NCBI GenBank assembly: GCA_013396655.1
Contig: WBMV01003263.1
Coordinates: 856,063 to 920,062, forward strand
Source of the DNA: Campylorhamphus procurvoides
Lineage: Eukaryota; Chordata; Aves; Passeriformes; Dendrocolaptidae
DNA: 64,000 nt
Direction of reading: 5' to 3'
The notes beneath the pieces are model-generated. The model was not told the DNA's origin. It searched no databases and saw only the letters and a list, made by a program, of their open reading frames with translations. This document shows positions 40,301-55,300 of this stretch, piece after piece (position 1 is the first letter of the stretch; each line of letters opens with the position of its first letter). The position numbers and the translations under genes were made by a program.

Positions 40301-43300
40301 CTAACACTATGTTGTTAAATTTCCATTAATTAAGGAGTTGATACTGACTGCTGGAAATCTGTAGGAGTGCAGCAATTAGGCTTTATCTTTATCCTTGGTT
40401 ACACATGTTGGAATATGAGGTAACAAACCGGCGCTTATGTTCCAGGACACCTTTGCACTACGCAGCTGCAAATTGCCATTTCCACTGTATTGAGACACTG
40501 GTGACAACAGGAGCCAACATTAATGAAACAGATGACTGGGGACGCACCCCCTTGCACTACGCTGCTGCTTCTGACATGGACCGAAAGTAAGAAAGCCTCT
40601 GTGCAATTCTTATTTTGAGCATTTGGCTAAATCAGAGTCATTCCAGTCTCTTCATGTCGCTGTGTTGTTTGAGCCAAAAACCTGATCCTGCTAGCAGGGA
40701 ATTCCTCTCCGATGTATGCATAGCTCCACACTGAGTTGCTCTGACTATATGCCAAATCCCCAGACGATGTGGCTTTTCAGCTCCACGGTTTACCTTTGAA
40801 GTATTGCACAGTTTTGCAGCCACCCTGTCCTACTGAACCATTTTCACAACATTTTGTCCTTCTCTTTTCCTCTGTGTGGTTTCCTCACAAGAGTAAGCTC
40901 AGGGAATTTTCTACATCTGTTTTGCAAGTCCATCAGAAGGGACAGAGCAAGAGACAAGAGGAGGAGAGGTTTTCCTAGTTGGGCTGCAGTTACAGACAGC
41001 TGGGCACTCTGACAGATTTCTGGGATAGATCTAACCATCAGTCTTGCTCCACTGTCAGAACTGATAAAAATGCTCACCCTGTCCAAACAGGTTGCTTTTT
41101 GAGACAGAAGCCTGGGGAATATCCTTTGGCAGAACCCAGTGTTGTTCTTGTGAGAAAGGGAGAAAACAGCTGCAAAACTTACAAATGCTGTGGTCAGTGA
41201 CCGCAATTTTAATTCCCAGATAGTTGCATATTTTGGCAATCTCTTCCGTGTAACATAGTGTATAAAACTGACTCAGTTATCCTGTTAGTTCTCTCTTAAA
41301 GCTGTTAGCAACCTGTATTTATTTTAGGTCATCCTATGCTTCTCTGTCTCATTTCATTAGACATCAAGGAACTAGTTTTTTGGTTTCTTGTACAGCGAGT
41401 TCTGGTGAAAGTACATCTGCATCATTCCCAGCAGAATACCGCCTCAAAGCCACAGCAGGAGAAGTTTGGGTTAACTTTATAGTAGAGTTTTGAATGCAAC
41501 ATCAGAGCCTCGATAGCTTCTGCATTATTTGCTATGATAACACTGATATAAAACATGTCTTCCCCATCACCCTCAAACCTAAACAGTGGTGGGAAGAAGC
41601 AGGCAGGATTGTCAAAGGTCTGTGCTTGGCACTAGAGTCAGGGTAGGCTTGTAGGAAGCCTTTCACCATTGGCTGTTTCTAATTCTGTCTTACCAGGGTG
41701 AGGTGGTACTTGGAGTGCTAAGAATGATGATTCAGTGTATGTTTTTCAGCTTTTGGTTCTTGGTAGGTGAAGTTCCTGCATTTAAACAAGCTCTTGGTTA
41801 ACTTAAGAGTGTATTTATTTTCATCTCTCATCTCAAAAAAAAAAAAAAGCTTCCTTTAGTCACATCCTGAACTTTGACAGGAATATATAGCCTTTATTTG
41901 CCCTCACAGTATGAACCTAAATTGATTCAGATGTGGTGATGCTGTCTTCTCATTAAATTTTTCAGTCAGAGATGTTCTGAAGAAGCATTGTTACATTGAT
42001 GAAATGCTATTTGCAGTCTGTGATTTTATAGGTCAGCAATTTTTTTTGCTGCTGCATGTCAAAGAACTCCCAAGGTCAGGCAATCTCAGTCCATAGAATA
42101 TTCGTCATTACCTTTGGATGTGGGCAGGTAATGAGCAGGGAGAAGTCTTGGAGCAGCGAGGCTGCCCTACTGTTTCAGCTATTCTGGTAACTGCTATTTC
42201 TTATGATCTTCACAAAGTGCCCTTTCCAGCAACAGAAATCGCAACAGCATTTTCATTAAAGAGGTGATTGCAGATTCTGATTATGTACTTTTTCTCTAGA
42301 TCATTGCTTATTCTGCTCAGGGAATCTTCGTTTTGGGATCTCACTGATTTTTAGTTAACTGAAAGCAGATACAAGTAGGTATTCAGCATAGCACAAGAAT
42401 AGAGTCTGAGCTTACATTAATATTCAGGGGAGTTATTTCATTAATAATTAAGTTTTCTCTGAGTCAGTGGGCAACAGACAAACCCTGTGTTTGCAGAACA
42501 ACCCATTACTGCTAGTACCCACAGGAAAAATGTCAAATCCTGGTATTACAAATGGGAAATGGCATATTAAAGAAAAATGTACTGTTTTGCCTTGTGCAGG
42601 ATCTGGTTGGAAATTTGTGTGCTATATTAGGATGGAAATTAGCATACTGTCTTTCTCCCAACCTTTCAAGTACTAATCCATGATGATAGCAGATTGGAAA
42701 TGTGTTCTGTGTTAGCCTTGGTGGCCAAGACAGATGATAATCACAAGCTTATGATTGTAAGATCAAAACTCGTAGTCTTCTGTCTGCCATGCATCCAGCT
42801 GGGAAGCAGAGGTGCCAATAATCGTTGGCTATGGAGGAATACAATGACATGCTGAGCTCTTTCACAATTTCCCTCAGACTCTGAAGAACCTGACCAGGAG
42901 ATCACAGTGTTGCCAAGACATTTGACAGAAAGTGAGAAGAGTCAGCTAATGCAGATTCAAGATAGACCGATTTAGTATCAGTGATTGAAGTTTTCCTAAA
43001 TGCTAAATGCTAGAGAAGAACTCCCAGTTTACTATAGGAAGGTGTGGTAATCCTGAGTTACTCTCTGGAAAGGAAAAAGGTGCATGACATTGCTGTGGGA
43101 GAAACAGAAGAAATCTAGAAAGTGATGATCAAACTGTATCTGATAGAAAACAGATTTTTAGTTTTTTCTTCTGGCATTTACTTGTGGCACAATGAACGAC
43201 CATGTTATAGTTGTCTCCAAAGCTTGGAAAACTTACTAACTGCAGACTTATGTAGCACACTTGTTTAAGTTGTATAATTCTTGCTGTTGGCTGGAGGAGA

Positions 43301-46300
43301 TCAGCTCCTTGAAGATGAGACTGGGGATGGGTGGCAGACTGTGTCAAAATCACCGGCATGATATTTTGACAATAAGTTGCATTTTTCTGTCCTCTGTGCT
43401 AAGAAGAAAGAATATTTTAGGTAACTCCCATGAAAATGCTGAAGAACTTGAAAGAACCACTGAGATGAAGGAAAAAGAAGCTGCATTGTAAGTTTGGTGT
43501 CAAAAAAAAGCAGTTAAGACTTCATTTCTAGAGAATGCCACTGCTTTGGGTTGCAGTTTTACACTCTGCTCTTGCTCGTTCTTTGCTCTGCTAAACACAA
43601 TGCTTGGCTTCAATGAGGGCTAAACTAAAGAAAAAAGCTCCACGCTCTTCTCTGTGCATATACTGCCTAATGTTTCTGTTTCTCTGCTTGTTGCCATCTC
43701 TTAATGGAAAATGTTCAGCTTCAGCAATTTTATAATTCTTTAGTATCATGCACTGTCTTTAGTATTATGCACAACATTGTGTGTGTGTTGCAAAAAGAAG
43801 TGGCCAATGGCTTTCTCAATGCATTCGCTGGGATTAACATTTTCATTTATGTGTTAATGATTTTTTTTTAAAAGTCCCCTTTTTCATATGCCAGCCTTAC
43901 GTTCACTACAGATTACAGGCTATGGACAAAAGCACCAATAACAAAATGATGGTATCTTGATGGTATAAGAGAAAATGACAAGAGATATAAAACCCAAAAG
44001 AGATCTTTTGAAAAACAATTTTAAAAAGCCAACAAAGACAATATGTTCATGTATGTACATGTCAGAAAATCAGTTCTGTAAAGTCTTTGTTCTCCACCCT
44101 GCTATATGCGTGTTTGGAGGCCGATGGTTTGATATGAAAGCTTTTATCTGAGTAGTAGCAGTTCTAGGCTCTTTGCATCACAGTACAGAGGTGTGTGGTT
44201 TTCTTTCAGGCTTTGTAGTAGAAAATAATTTTGTAATCTAGAGTAGCCACAAGAGATAGGATGAAGATTTTTTTTCTTGAAGTTTTCCTCAAAGATGAGT
44301 GGGGATTTTCCCTTTAAAGAAACAGTGAATGTGAGGAGCTATCGGTGAGCAGTGATTTGAGGTGCTGCTAGAAATACAGAATTAACAGCTGCCAGTTTCC
44401 TGTGCCACTTCCGCTTGCAGTGAGGGAAGACTGTTAAACCCTGTGAGCTCACATTTACACCGGTGAATTGTCCACAGGTGTCTGGAGTTCCTTCTACAGA
44501 ACGATGCCAATCCATCCATCCAGGACAAAGAGGGGTACAACACTGTGCATTACGCTGCTGCTTATGGGCACCGGCAGTGTTTGGAACTGGTGAGTGCTCA
44601 GCTGCAGAAACCTCTGTCTGCTGATACAGATGTGCATGTGCTGATATTGTGAACTGCCCTGATCTACTATTGATTTCTTTGGGTATTCATAAATCTGTGG
44701 AAAACTGCAATATGGTGCAGTAAACTCAAATATATGCACCCAGATGTATCTTAAAAACACGTTCATGTTGATAATCCAGTCCTTATTCAACAAACTGGTA
44801 CTTAAATGTTGTCTTTGAGTGGTGTCTTTGTGTGCACAGGTTATTTCTAACTGTGATCAAAATATTCCCAGTGTATGTGTGTGCCAGTACTAAGGGACAG
44901 TTCCCAGTACATGACAGAGAATGTGCCGTATTTACCTGGCACTTTATCTGACCTGCAAACTGAGAGAGTAAATAGCTTTTGTCAGTTGCATACCCGCAGT
45001 TTCTCTTTTGCCTCTGGTGTAATATTAGTAGCACTGATAATGTTACCGTAATCAAGATTAACCTGGTTAATCTAGATTGCTTTCTTTTTCTCTTTGTGTG
45101 TGTTGGGTTTTTTTCTTTTTCTTTGTTGTATTTTACTGTTCTTGGTCTAAATGACTAGAAATTGCATCTCATAAAAAGCCAAAATTTTTAGTCAAACATT
45201 GGATTTGGGAGATGTATGGATTTATAGATGTTTGTGATTCATGAGCTGTGCAACTAAGTGTCATGAAGATGGGTGTTAACTGAACTGCTTGGTATCCAGA
45301 GTGATCACAGATAGATAGACTTTAATTTCTTTAAAAAATAAAACTCTAATTAGAAAACTGCATAGTCAAGCTTTAGTAAGAATACCATGTGTTGTTTAGT
45401 GTTATATGTTGTTTGGTATTTTCTTTCTATGTTGAAGAGTCGAAGCATTTAATTAGTGAGGAAGAACTCTGTACGTGCTGCTTTCACCCACATGTGCCAC
45501 CAGAGGAAAAATGCTGCAGCTGGTCTGCAGCAGGGTCCCAGCAGCTTGGAAACCTTGGGTGGTAATTATGCCAGGGCAGGCCTGGCTCAGAATTTCAGGT
45601 GGGATGTTAAGCCTTTTTAGCTCCCACCTGCAAGCGTGAATATTTAGGGCACTTGAAATATCACTGCTGCTTTGTTGTGTATGGCACTGAATTTGGCCTT
45701 GCCTTGTTCAGAGCCTTCTCCTAGTGCTGAGCTCTGGTGACTACCCCTGTGGGGGGTGGATGGAGGGGTTCTCTGCTGAGCCTGACCTCCATCTGGAACA
45801 AAAGCAAATGTTCTGGGCATATATAGAGAGAGGAGTGTCCCCTGTGCTGTGTACAGGCCTAGTGTGTATGGCCACAGCAATGTGCGATGCGACCTTATCC
45901 TGTCTCATCATCCCATTCTTGCCTGGCTTGTACAAGCAGAGACCTTCATAAAAGCATCTTCACTGGGGGATTCTCTTTCAGCCTCCATATCCTAGTCCCT
46001 GTGTGCCTTGAGGCATAGATCAGGCACGGAGCAAGGTCTCCCCTCTCTTCTTTTACTTGGTGCTGTGCACATTTTCTGGCAACATACCAGTTGCAGACAA
46101 TGACCTGCTATCGAATCCTGGTGTTGCTTAGGCTTGGTAGACAAAAGGAAGAAGTGGTAATGCAGTGCAAATAGAGGTGTTGGGTTTTCTTTTAATTTTG
46201 GAGGGTGAAATGCAAACTTGGGGCCAGAGACAGCTGTGCAGCAAGTGTTCTATATTTGTACAGGAAAATTCCATGGTTTTCCATTTGAGTCTTCCTGTAT

Positions 46301-49300
46301 TAGTGGATGTAGCTGCAGTATGGAAACCCAAGGTCAAGCATCATTTACAGAGTTAGTCACACAGCTGTTCTGTGTACAGTGGAAAAGCACTATGAATTTT
46401 AGTCTTCTGAAGGCACAGGACAACTGGTCTGTACTGGGGTGTCAGTCTGAAAGTCTTGGGGGGACTTGCAACAGGTGTTTAGAGGCTGACAAGCACCTAA
46501 TTTTCTCTCTGGAATACAAAGGCTAAATGTGACAGAAAGCATTTGTGCTCATCCAACAGTAGGACCAGGACCTGTCATCTTTGCACCCACTGTCAGAAGG
46601 TGATTCAGTTTGATTGTAGTGAGTTACTGAGTCCTAAGTTTAGTAACTTTTTATTTGATAATGCTGGCTAAGTATCTGATACAGGAACAATCATTACACT
46701 GATTTCTTTGCAATGCTAGGATTCAGGATGGCAAAAGGGCTGAAAGCAGATTCTTGAGAAGCTGAAAGGTAATTGTGCTGTGTCCATGAAATGGAACAGA
46801 ATCCTCATGCCTAAGTTTATTCACTTATTCCAACATGGGACTCCCAGGTATTAAGCCAATTGCTGATTCCTGTGCTGCTTCTGATAGTGTCATCTCTAGA
46901 CATTGCAATCCCATAACGCAATCAAACTGGTTTTGACAGAGTTGTGGCTGTTCGTGGCTCTTTGAAGGCTGTGTCTAAGAGCTGCAATAAGTATCCACCT
47001 GGTGCAGCTGGAAAGCAACCTTGCTGACTTGTGAGGCTGACTGGCAGCTTCATCATAGTTTGTTGTGCTTTCTGTGATATACTTATGACAAGGACTTCAT
47101 CATGGGCTGTGATCTTGATTTCTGGTTAGTGATTAACCAGAGTACATTGGCTGCTCTCATTACTCACAGTCAAACAAAGCATCCAGTAAAGCTTAATTGC
47201 TCCTAGGCAAGACTTGTAGCTGGAGCCCCTTCTTTTCCACACGGCAGAAAGAGCAGTAAGTTATGAAATGCCATCCTAGTCTTCTTGTGTTTATCTGTGT
47301 TGAAAACCAAACCAAGAGAGATGAGGAAAATGGGCATCACGCTGTGCCTTGTTTCTCTGTCATGAGCCACACGAGACTCTCCTCAGGAATGGTGCAGCTG
47401 CCAATTCCAGCTGTACTTCCAGGTAACTGCACATTGAGATGAGGGGTTCATGTGTAGAGCAGGTGTACAAGGACAGCTGGTTCTGACTGTGGGGTGCTTG
47501 GCTGGTTCTATTACTATATCTTGGAAATACATTTTTCTTGTGGTTTTTCTTCAGTGCCAGTGAAAAGGAACATTAGATTCTCAATACTTTTAATTGCTCT
47601 TACTCAAGGAGCAGTGGGAGTCCAGCAGCCCTAATGTAAATATGTCTGTAGATAGGCAGGGAAATTTTTTATTTTGTTTTCAGACATGCAGTAATGAGAT
47701 AAATTGATGTCTTTCTTAAAAGCACTAACTTTGAACCACTACTCCATATCTCAGGAACTCTGACATGGAAAATACTCTTTCTAAAATATTTCCCATCTTT
47801 CCAACCTGAAGATGATGTTCTCATACATGATTATTGAAATAAACCCATTACTTTTCAGTGCTAAATTAACTCTTTTTTTACTCTTTTATCCCCTGGGTAA
47901 ATATTTTGGTTTATTTTTGATAGCTCATACATGAAAATATCTGGGATGTATCTTTCCTAGAACCAGACAGTGACCTAAAACTTGTTAGAGAAAAGAGCTT
48001 TAACTCTGGTCAAAACTAAGCCAAGGTGGGTGCAACAATAATCTTCTTTCTCTATGAGTAATGATTACTGGTATTTCTCTACATGCACAATACTGAACTT
48101 CAGCAAAAATGTAAGGGAATTATTTTGGTGTTTCAGAATATGTCACGTTTATCAAGGACCTTGTAAGATTAATTTTTATTTCCCCTCTCCACTCCGGTTT
48201 TTATAACAGGTATATAAAATAGCTTATTTTTAAATAAATGTTCAGTTTCAAAAGTAAGTCCCAAGAAGAAGATGCAGCATCCAGTGGGGTTTCCTGTACT
48301 CTGGAATTTGGTCTGTCCTTTAAGCACCAGAGCTTCTCAGAGTTATAAAATATTTACACTTTTGAGTGCAGTTTTGGAAAGGTTAGTTTATCCATGAAAA
48401 GGTATTTTCATTTTTTACCATTTGTGTTTACTAGGAGCCCAATACCTCGAGCAGAACCTATTCTTTGCAGGAAGAGCAGAGGTTATTAGGAGAAATAAGG
48501 ATAGAGAGTGAAAAGGGCGTATCCTTTGACCTCAACAAAATTTGTGCTTGTGTGTTCCAACAACACATGCTTTTTTCCTGGAGGACCTTTAGTTTGTCTG
48601 GGATCTTAGTGGGGTAGTTGCCCTGCACTGAATGACGTAATGTTGCTAAAAAGAAGAGTGGCAGCAGATTCTTTGATTCTTTCTCCATCTGTAAGGAGCC
48701 ATTGATAAAGGCTGAATGGTGGGCATGTGTGCTCACAAGCAACTGAACCTCCCACCTGCCTTCCTATTTCTAAAAATAAACTCAAGTTTGTTTAGATTGG
48801 GACTGATTTTGGTGTTCAGTAGTCAGGGATATTGGCCATGACTGCTAGCTGGTATTTTAGAAGTGATCACATCACCAAACTACTTTGAAAAAAGGACAAA
48901 TATGGTGGGTTTTTTTTCATTGAAATGATCTCTTATCACAAAGTCTTTATTGGTGTGAAAAGAACGGAATTTAAATTGTAATTTCACATTAAAATTCTAT
49001 CTGGAGAGGCAGTCAAGCACTTTGTGCTGATAAAAATAGGTTTCTGTGCAATGCTAGGGCAAACAGAATTAAATGCCTGTCTCCTGTACTGAAATCTCTG
49101 CTCTGACTATAAGAATTGATGGTTATTTTTTTTCCCTTTTAATTTGCTCTTCTCTTTATTCTATCAGCAAACGAAATTCACTCTTTGACTAATAGATATT
49201 GAATCTGCACAGTGGCTAATTCCTCTGGGGCTGGGAGGAGAGCATGGTTGAACCAACAGCCGTGTCCAAAGCAAAAGGCAAATCTTTGCCTGCCTGAAGC

Positions 49301-52300
49301 CAAGGCGATGGCAGAGCTGTGTGTGCAGGGACAAGGGGCAGGGGCAGATGTCTGGCAGCAGAAGGCCATTTTGGCTGTGCTGTCAGGGCTGGGTATCACC
49401 TTTTATTAGATCAACTCTTGCTGCTGCAGGATAGTTAAGCCATGCCTTCAGACACTTGGTGCCTTAACCTGGGGAGGAATTGAAATCAGACCCCATAAAT
49501 CCTTGATGTGACTGCTGCTAATTATCTATGTCTTGTATTGTTCATTCATCCATCTGAGAGCAGGATGCTGGTAATTAGTGATGACTGAATCAGAAGTGTG
49601 GTTGGGATAGGTGTTAAAAAGGTTTTTGCCCATGGGCATCTGGCTCTGGTGCTTGTCCAGTGGCAGCCCTAGGCCTCCTCCTGATCCAGATCTCTTTATT
49701 CAGGGGATACATTCTGGGTTTTCTCTTTCATAAGTGCCTTTCTCTCTCCACAACCAACACCCTCTTTCTTAAAGGGAGCATTTTGTCTGAAACCAGGGGC
49801 AATAGTGTTTCGTGTGGTGAATTACTTCATACCTGTGTCTATGAGATCCATTCCGACATGGAAGCTCCTTTTTTAGCAGAGAAGGGCAAAGTCATTAACT
49901 GAAGTGTTTCTAAAAAGGAGAAGAACTTAGGAACTTAATGCTCAAAAATAACTTTAGTAAACCTAATTTGTCTGTCAGTTCTAGAATCCCCCAGATCATG
50001 GTAGACTGATTTAACTACTTAAGTTTTGATGTCAGCATTTGTGCAGTATGTACCCACTGGTTAAATGATCAATAGAAGCCTATATATGCTAGATACACTG
50101 ATACATGTTAGCTAATAATGGTCCAATCTGGCTTAGATTTTATATTTTGGAAACTAGGTAATTTTGATTCTAAAAACGTTTTCTAAAAAGCTAATGCTGC
50201 TTTGGAACTCAATGAGTGCAGCGATTTACCATTTGCTCTGACACCCTGTTGGCACTTTGGCTTGTAGAATTGAGTATTGCCTAGCATCTCTGAGGTTTAT
50301 TTTCTGTCTCTCTGAGAGATCTTGTCTTTTTATAGTCTATATTTTTATTTTCCTGGGTGGAGAAGCAAGGCACTTAAATCTGCTGTCTTCTGACAGAGAA
50401 TAACAAGGCCATTGCATAACTGCAGGAGACATTTTCCCTTCACTTTGTAAAGAGGTCATGGACTTCTGCTGTTGCCTTAAATACTTGTCTGTGTATCTGT
50501 GTGTGTGGTGTTTAAATGTAAATGTGGGAAGACTGTCTGACTCCCTCAAATCCACTGAATCCAGTGAAAAGGACATTTGATCATGGCATATTGCATTGCA
50601 TTAGACATCTTGTTAGACAATTAGACATATTGTCCATTGCATGGACAGCTCAGAAGGAGCTGTGGTCACTGGGATTTTAGGGGTATCATCAGGCTGATTT
50701 GTCCGAGGCAAGATGTTTGCCTGCATGAACAGACTTTCAAGCAGAAACTAACACTGCTTAATTGGTATTGTAGGTTTCCAAAGCAATCTAACTTCATTAA
50801 GCAAAGTCTCCCACATGTGTGTTTTGTATCTGTAGATGTGTTTGATTTTAAAGATTCCCATTATTTTCCTCTTTTCCCTGCTCCTTCAGGGAGTAACTGC
50901 TGTATCTGCACAGTGGCTGCAGTCTCGTTGCTTCAGGAGTAGAGATGGGGCACACAGGGTCAGGTCTTGGGTTATGATTCTGTTCATGCAGTTACTGTAC
51001 AGGAAAAATGAAACAAAAACCCCAAGAAACATTTGCAGATTACCATTATACTTGAATACTTCTGTCTTTAATTATTCTAATTGACATTTTTAATTAGATT
51101 GGAAGCAAAACTCCATTGGATATAGTGAGTAAATGAAAACTGATTGCATGTTGTGTATTTTCAGTTTTATTTAAACTTCTTAGTGTTTTGCAAATCCTTG
51201 TATTCACTCTGATAAAGGCTGAGGAAGAGGAATCACAGCTCTTAACTAGCATGCCGTACTTCAAGAAATTGCATGTGTGCTGCCTTTGCTTCCATTGGAT
51301 TCCTTTCTTCCTGTTGCTTACAGGCTCAAGCTTTGCTCAAGTCTGTTGCTTCTCCTCAGTCAGTGTTAGGAGTTGTGAGTCCAGTGCACGTACCTGACTG
51401 GCATGACACTTTCCTGGATGTTAAAGTAACATTGCATTTGGTAATGTGGAATGGAACCAACACTTGTCTGTTTTTTGGAAGTTTGTGGCCAATTTCAAAA
51501 TGGTTCAGAGAAGAAGTGTAAATCACATAGCTTCAAGTGAGCCTGAACTTAAAAAGCACTTGTGTGTATTACAGCTCAGAGGTTCAAATGAGAGTAGCAA
51601 AAATAACATTGAAATGCACATTTCAAAAATTGACTGTCACTGTATTTCACCAGCAAATTTTCTGTCTAAAGAAGAAATTTTTAAGAATAACTATTTCTCT
51701 AAATATAAGCCTTCCTATCCCTTCCCCACAACTGTATGAAATTTGCAAAAGCTTCACTGGCTAAGAGGGTCCTTAAAGTGAAGTATGAGGCTTTAAAGAA
51801 CCTCTGAGGTAGAATTTCTGGCCAGAAAGAAACATGATACATAGGATTTGAGTGTCAAAGTCCCAGGTTCAAATCTCTGCTCTGACAGAGAAAGAAATTG
51901 GGCTTCTACGTCCCAAGAAGAGACCAACATACTCTTCTGGCTGGTGCTGGGTGGGATCTCTTGCTCTTAGTTGGAGCTGTCCTCCATCGTGTACATACTC
52001 ACTGGGTGACAATCCCCTGTCTATGACCCACTGAGTATGGCTTAATATGAAACGATTTTGGATGGAGTGGAAGAGCTGCAACAGAAGATCAGTGCCCCAG
52101 GTGAGAAGAGCCAGTGGCCAGGGGGTCTGCTCAAGTTTTCAGATTTAGATATGTTTAAAGACTTGAACATTGTTCCCTTATATGCCAGGTAAGTGTCCTG
52201 TTTGCATGGTGATGACTGTTCTGGTGGGGTATTGGATATTTGAACTTTGTAGTGGAAGAGTTGCATGGAACTACTAACAAATGTCTTCAGGCTCAGCCTG

Positions 52301-55300
52301 CTTAAGCTCTTGTGAAAATACTTCTTGCTTATGTTATTTTAAGTTCATGTTTTAATGCACGTGAGTGAAATCGATGTAAATATTGATTAATCTTGTTTTT
52401 GAAGCCTGATCTTAGGAAAACATCAGCCCCTGGGTTAAGGATGTGTATTAGTTTTAACCTGATCAAATTAAAATAATTTTAGCATTTGTGTTTATGAATA
52501 TGGAGAGAGCTTACAGGATTGCTTGTTCCTCTGAGGATATGTTTGTGCCACTTCACCTTTGAATTATTCAATCAGGAATAATTCTGAGATTTAAAAATGT
52601 GCTTCCCTTTTATAAAGTAGTAGAGAAGTTAATTTTTTTACTCTTTTCTGTATCATCAGAAACAACTGATGAGGGTTTTCAATCTTGTGCTTGCTACTTG
52701 CTGGAAAAGCCTTTATTTAAAGAAGCTGCTACTGGTATGTTTTCTCCCAGTAGAGACAAATATCTATTGCAATTTATCAGGGAAGATGAGATGCAAAGTG
52801 ACATCTGGCTGATATATTTTTATTCAGTTCTGAAAGTGACATTAAAAACCATTACTATTTGCCACTTCTGAATGACCTTGTAAGTGATAAGCTGCATTGC
52901 TCCATAATTATTGCAGAAGAGCAGTGTTTAAACTAAAATTTTGTCTTAATTGCCTTTTGATCAGGTCTTTACATGTCTGAAAATTTCTAAACGCTGTTTG
53001 ATTAATAACCTTTCAGAGTAAAGGCCATTTATAGCATATATGTGTTTAATGTTTTGCCATTTTACAATTAGCATTAATGGCACCAAAGAAGTTCATTAAC
53101 AGTCTTGGAAGTTTGCGTGTTGAAATGTTGAAGTTGCCTTACTAAAATAGTAAAACTCTCAAAGAAAAGTCCCTTTAACTTCAGTGCTGGATAGCTCAAA
53201 CCTTTGGCATAACTCTCAGGAGTGCATTTAAGTAGCTGTGCCTGGAGGTACCTGGGCTTGATGGCTCAGACAGGGTCACACATTCTCTGCTCTTTTAGGA
53301 TTTGAGATAGCACCCGTTATTACAGTGTCCACAGTTTGAAGTTTCTTTTGACTCTTGCTTTTAAAAGTGTAGCTTAAACCTTTTATGCATGATGAAAGTA
53401 TTAGCTCCTGTTCTACATAATGGTATCTTCAAATTACTGAGAGGCTCCAATGACCTTTTTTTTTTCTTACCAGAGCTGAATTTTAGAATATATTATAGTC
53501 TATAAGGACAACCATATGAAGTATCGTGACTCATTAACTGGCATATCTGAACCACCCAAAAATGAAGGGGGGGAACCGACACCGTATAATATATGCTATG
53601 TAGTCATTTATTATAATCACAGAATAAAATCAAGCAGTAAATCCTCTTATTCCTGTAAATATCCTCACTGCACAAATAAAATGGTAAGAACTGTAGAAGT
53701 TACCAATCTTCATGCTGAACTGGGGGAGAGAGGATAGTTTATAATAGCAACCTTGTAGTGCTGTTAGTTTGGAGGAATAGAACTGAGTAATTGACATGTT
53801 TTATCTTACTTTGTCTGCGTCTCCCTCCCGAAGCATTCACGTTCCTGGTTCTGAGACTGAAGAGGACAACACAAAATAATTACGTACAGTATTAAATAGT
53901 GCTGTTATGTGAAGTGAAGGGGTCATGCTGGAAATTTCCAGGAGGCAGAAAGAGAGTGAGGGGAGCCTTGCCTTTTAAAAGGTTCTAACTTAAGCACAGA
54001 GAAGGTTGCCCATCAATTTCACTTGCAGTGTCTTTGCACAATTCTGACATGTGCTTCAAATCTGCAGCAGTCAATATACAGGAACGTGATCAGCTAAAAG
54101 GCGTCATTTCACAGTCAAAATAAATGCGATATGCTGGGACATTCTCCAGTCAGCCACCAGTAACCATGAACTGTTAGTCGTTCATTCCTACTTGTCTATC
54201 TTTAGTGAAATGCCTTGGCCACCTTCACAGCCAGGTATGGATCACAGCACAGCAGGCATGCTGGGTTTGCTCTGTGAGGTCTGTGGATTTAAGCTCCCAT
54301 AGCTGCCAGGGCAAATGATTTTTAGCAATAAATTCACCTTTTTAAAAACTGATGCAACTATGGATGACTTCTTCCAAGTGTAATGGAGTTAGATTCCCCC
54401 AAGGAAGTATCTGTAGATGTAATTTACTATAAATACATCCACAGAACCATAGAGACACCGGTGAAACTGGAGAATTTCTTGGTAACTTGGACCTGGTACT
54501 TTTTGTCTGTCTGTGCATGATGCTCATCTTTCAGGTGACTTAGTGTTAATTGTGAGAAACTGGTGGAAGGAAATCCAAAAACATTATTAATGTTGTGTTC
54601 TTTAATCTTCCTCTTGTTCTCCTTTATGATTTCTCTTCTTGCACTGTATGTCTCTGTTTCTGAGAGTTACCAGTTTTGCCATCCAATTCTTGTTTGTGCT
54701 TGGCTTTATGATGGAGACATTCAGCCTTATGACTAATAAGCTCATTAAGCCTAGTCTGCATCAACCTAAGCTGCTTTGACTTCAAGCCATGGAGATGCCT
54801 TTTGTGAAGGGCTCTCCAATCCCACAATTTGTGCCTTTAGAGCCTTAATTTTGTCAATTTTCTGTGTGGTTTTTTTTTTCATCTTGAGAGGCAATTATCT
54901 GCCTTGTTCCAGGAGACTTTTGGAGCCTTCTGACAGGTGAAGGGAAGTATTCCTTTATTACAGTTTTGATCTTGGAATTTCAGCAGATTATGATAAATAT
55001 AATTAAAAGTGATTAAATTAGTCTGCTGTGCTGGCCTCATGGACTCAGAGTAAAGGCCAGTATTATGTAGGCAGAGGAGTGAGCTTAGTGCTTGGGTTTG
55101 TCTGGTGGGATTTTTTTAATTTGTTTACTCAGTAGAGGAAAATCAGACATATTCATGTATTCAGAGCTGGCTACTGCTTCATCCTGTTTATAGCTCTCTT
55201 ATATAAGGGAAGTATTATAACTGGAGGTGGTTCCACATGGTAACACCAAATGTGTTTAACTCTGCCCCAAACCTACCGAGAAACTGGTGAGGGCTTGATT

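Noticed and set aside
39747..40307. 186-codon open frame on the - strand over exon 12 and intron 12
   Set aside because: No recognisable domain or splice-supported structure; it overlaps a genuine ANKRD44 exon.
40405..40445. Upstream in-frame extension of exon 13 from an ATG at 40,405
   Set aside because: The sequence before 40,446 is intron ending in tgttccag, and the spliced frame from exon 12 is continuous, so the open extension is coincidental.
51848..51890. Possible tRNA gene because of the ggttcaaatc B box
   Set aside because: No A box at the right distance and no acceptor or anticodon stem; a SINE relic fits better.
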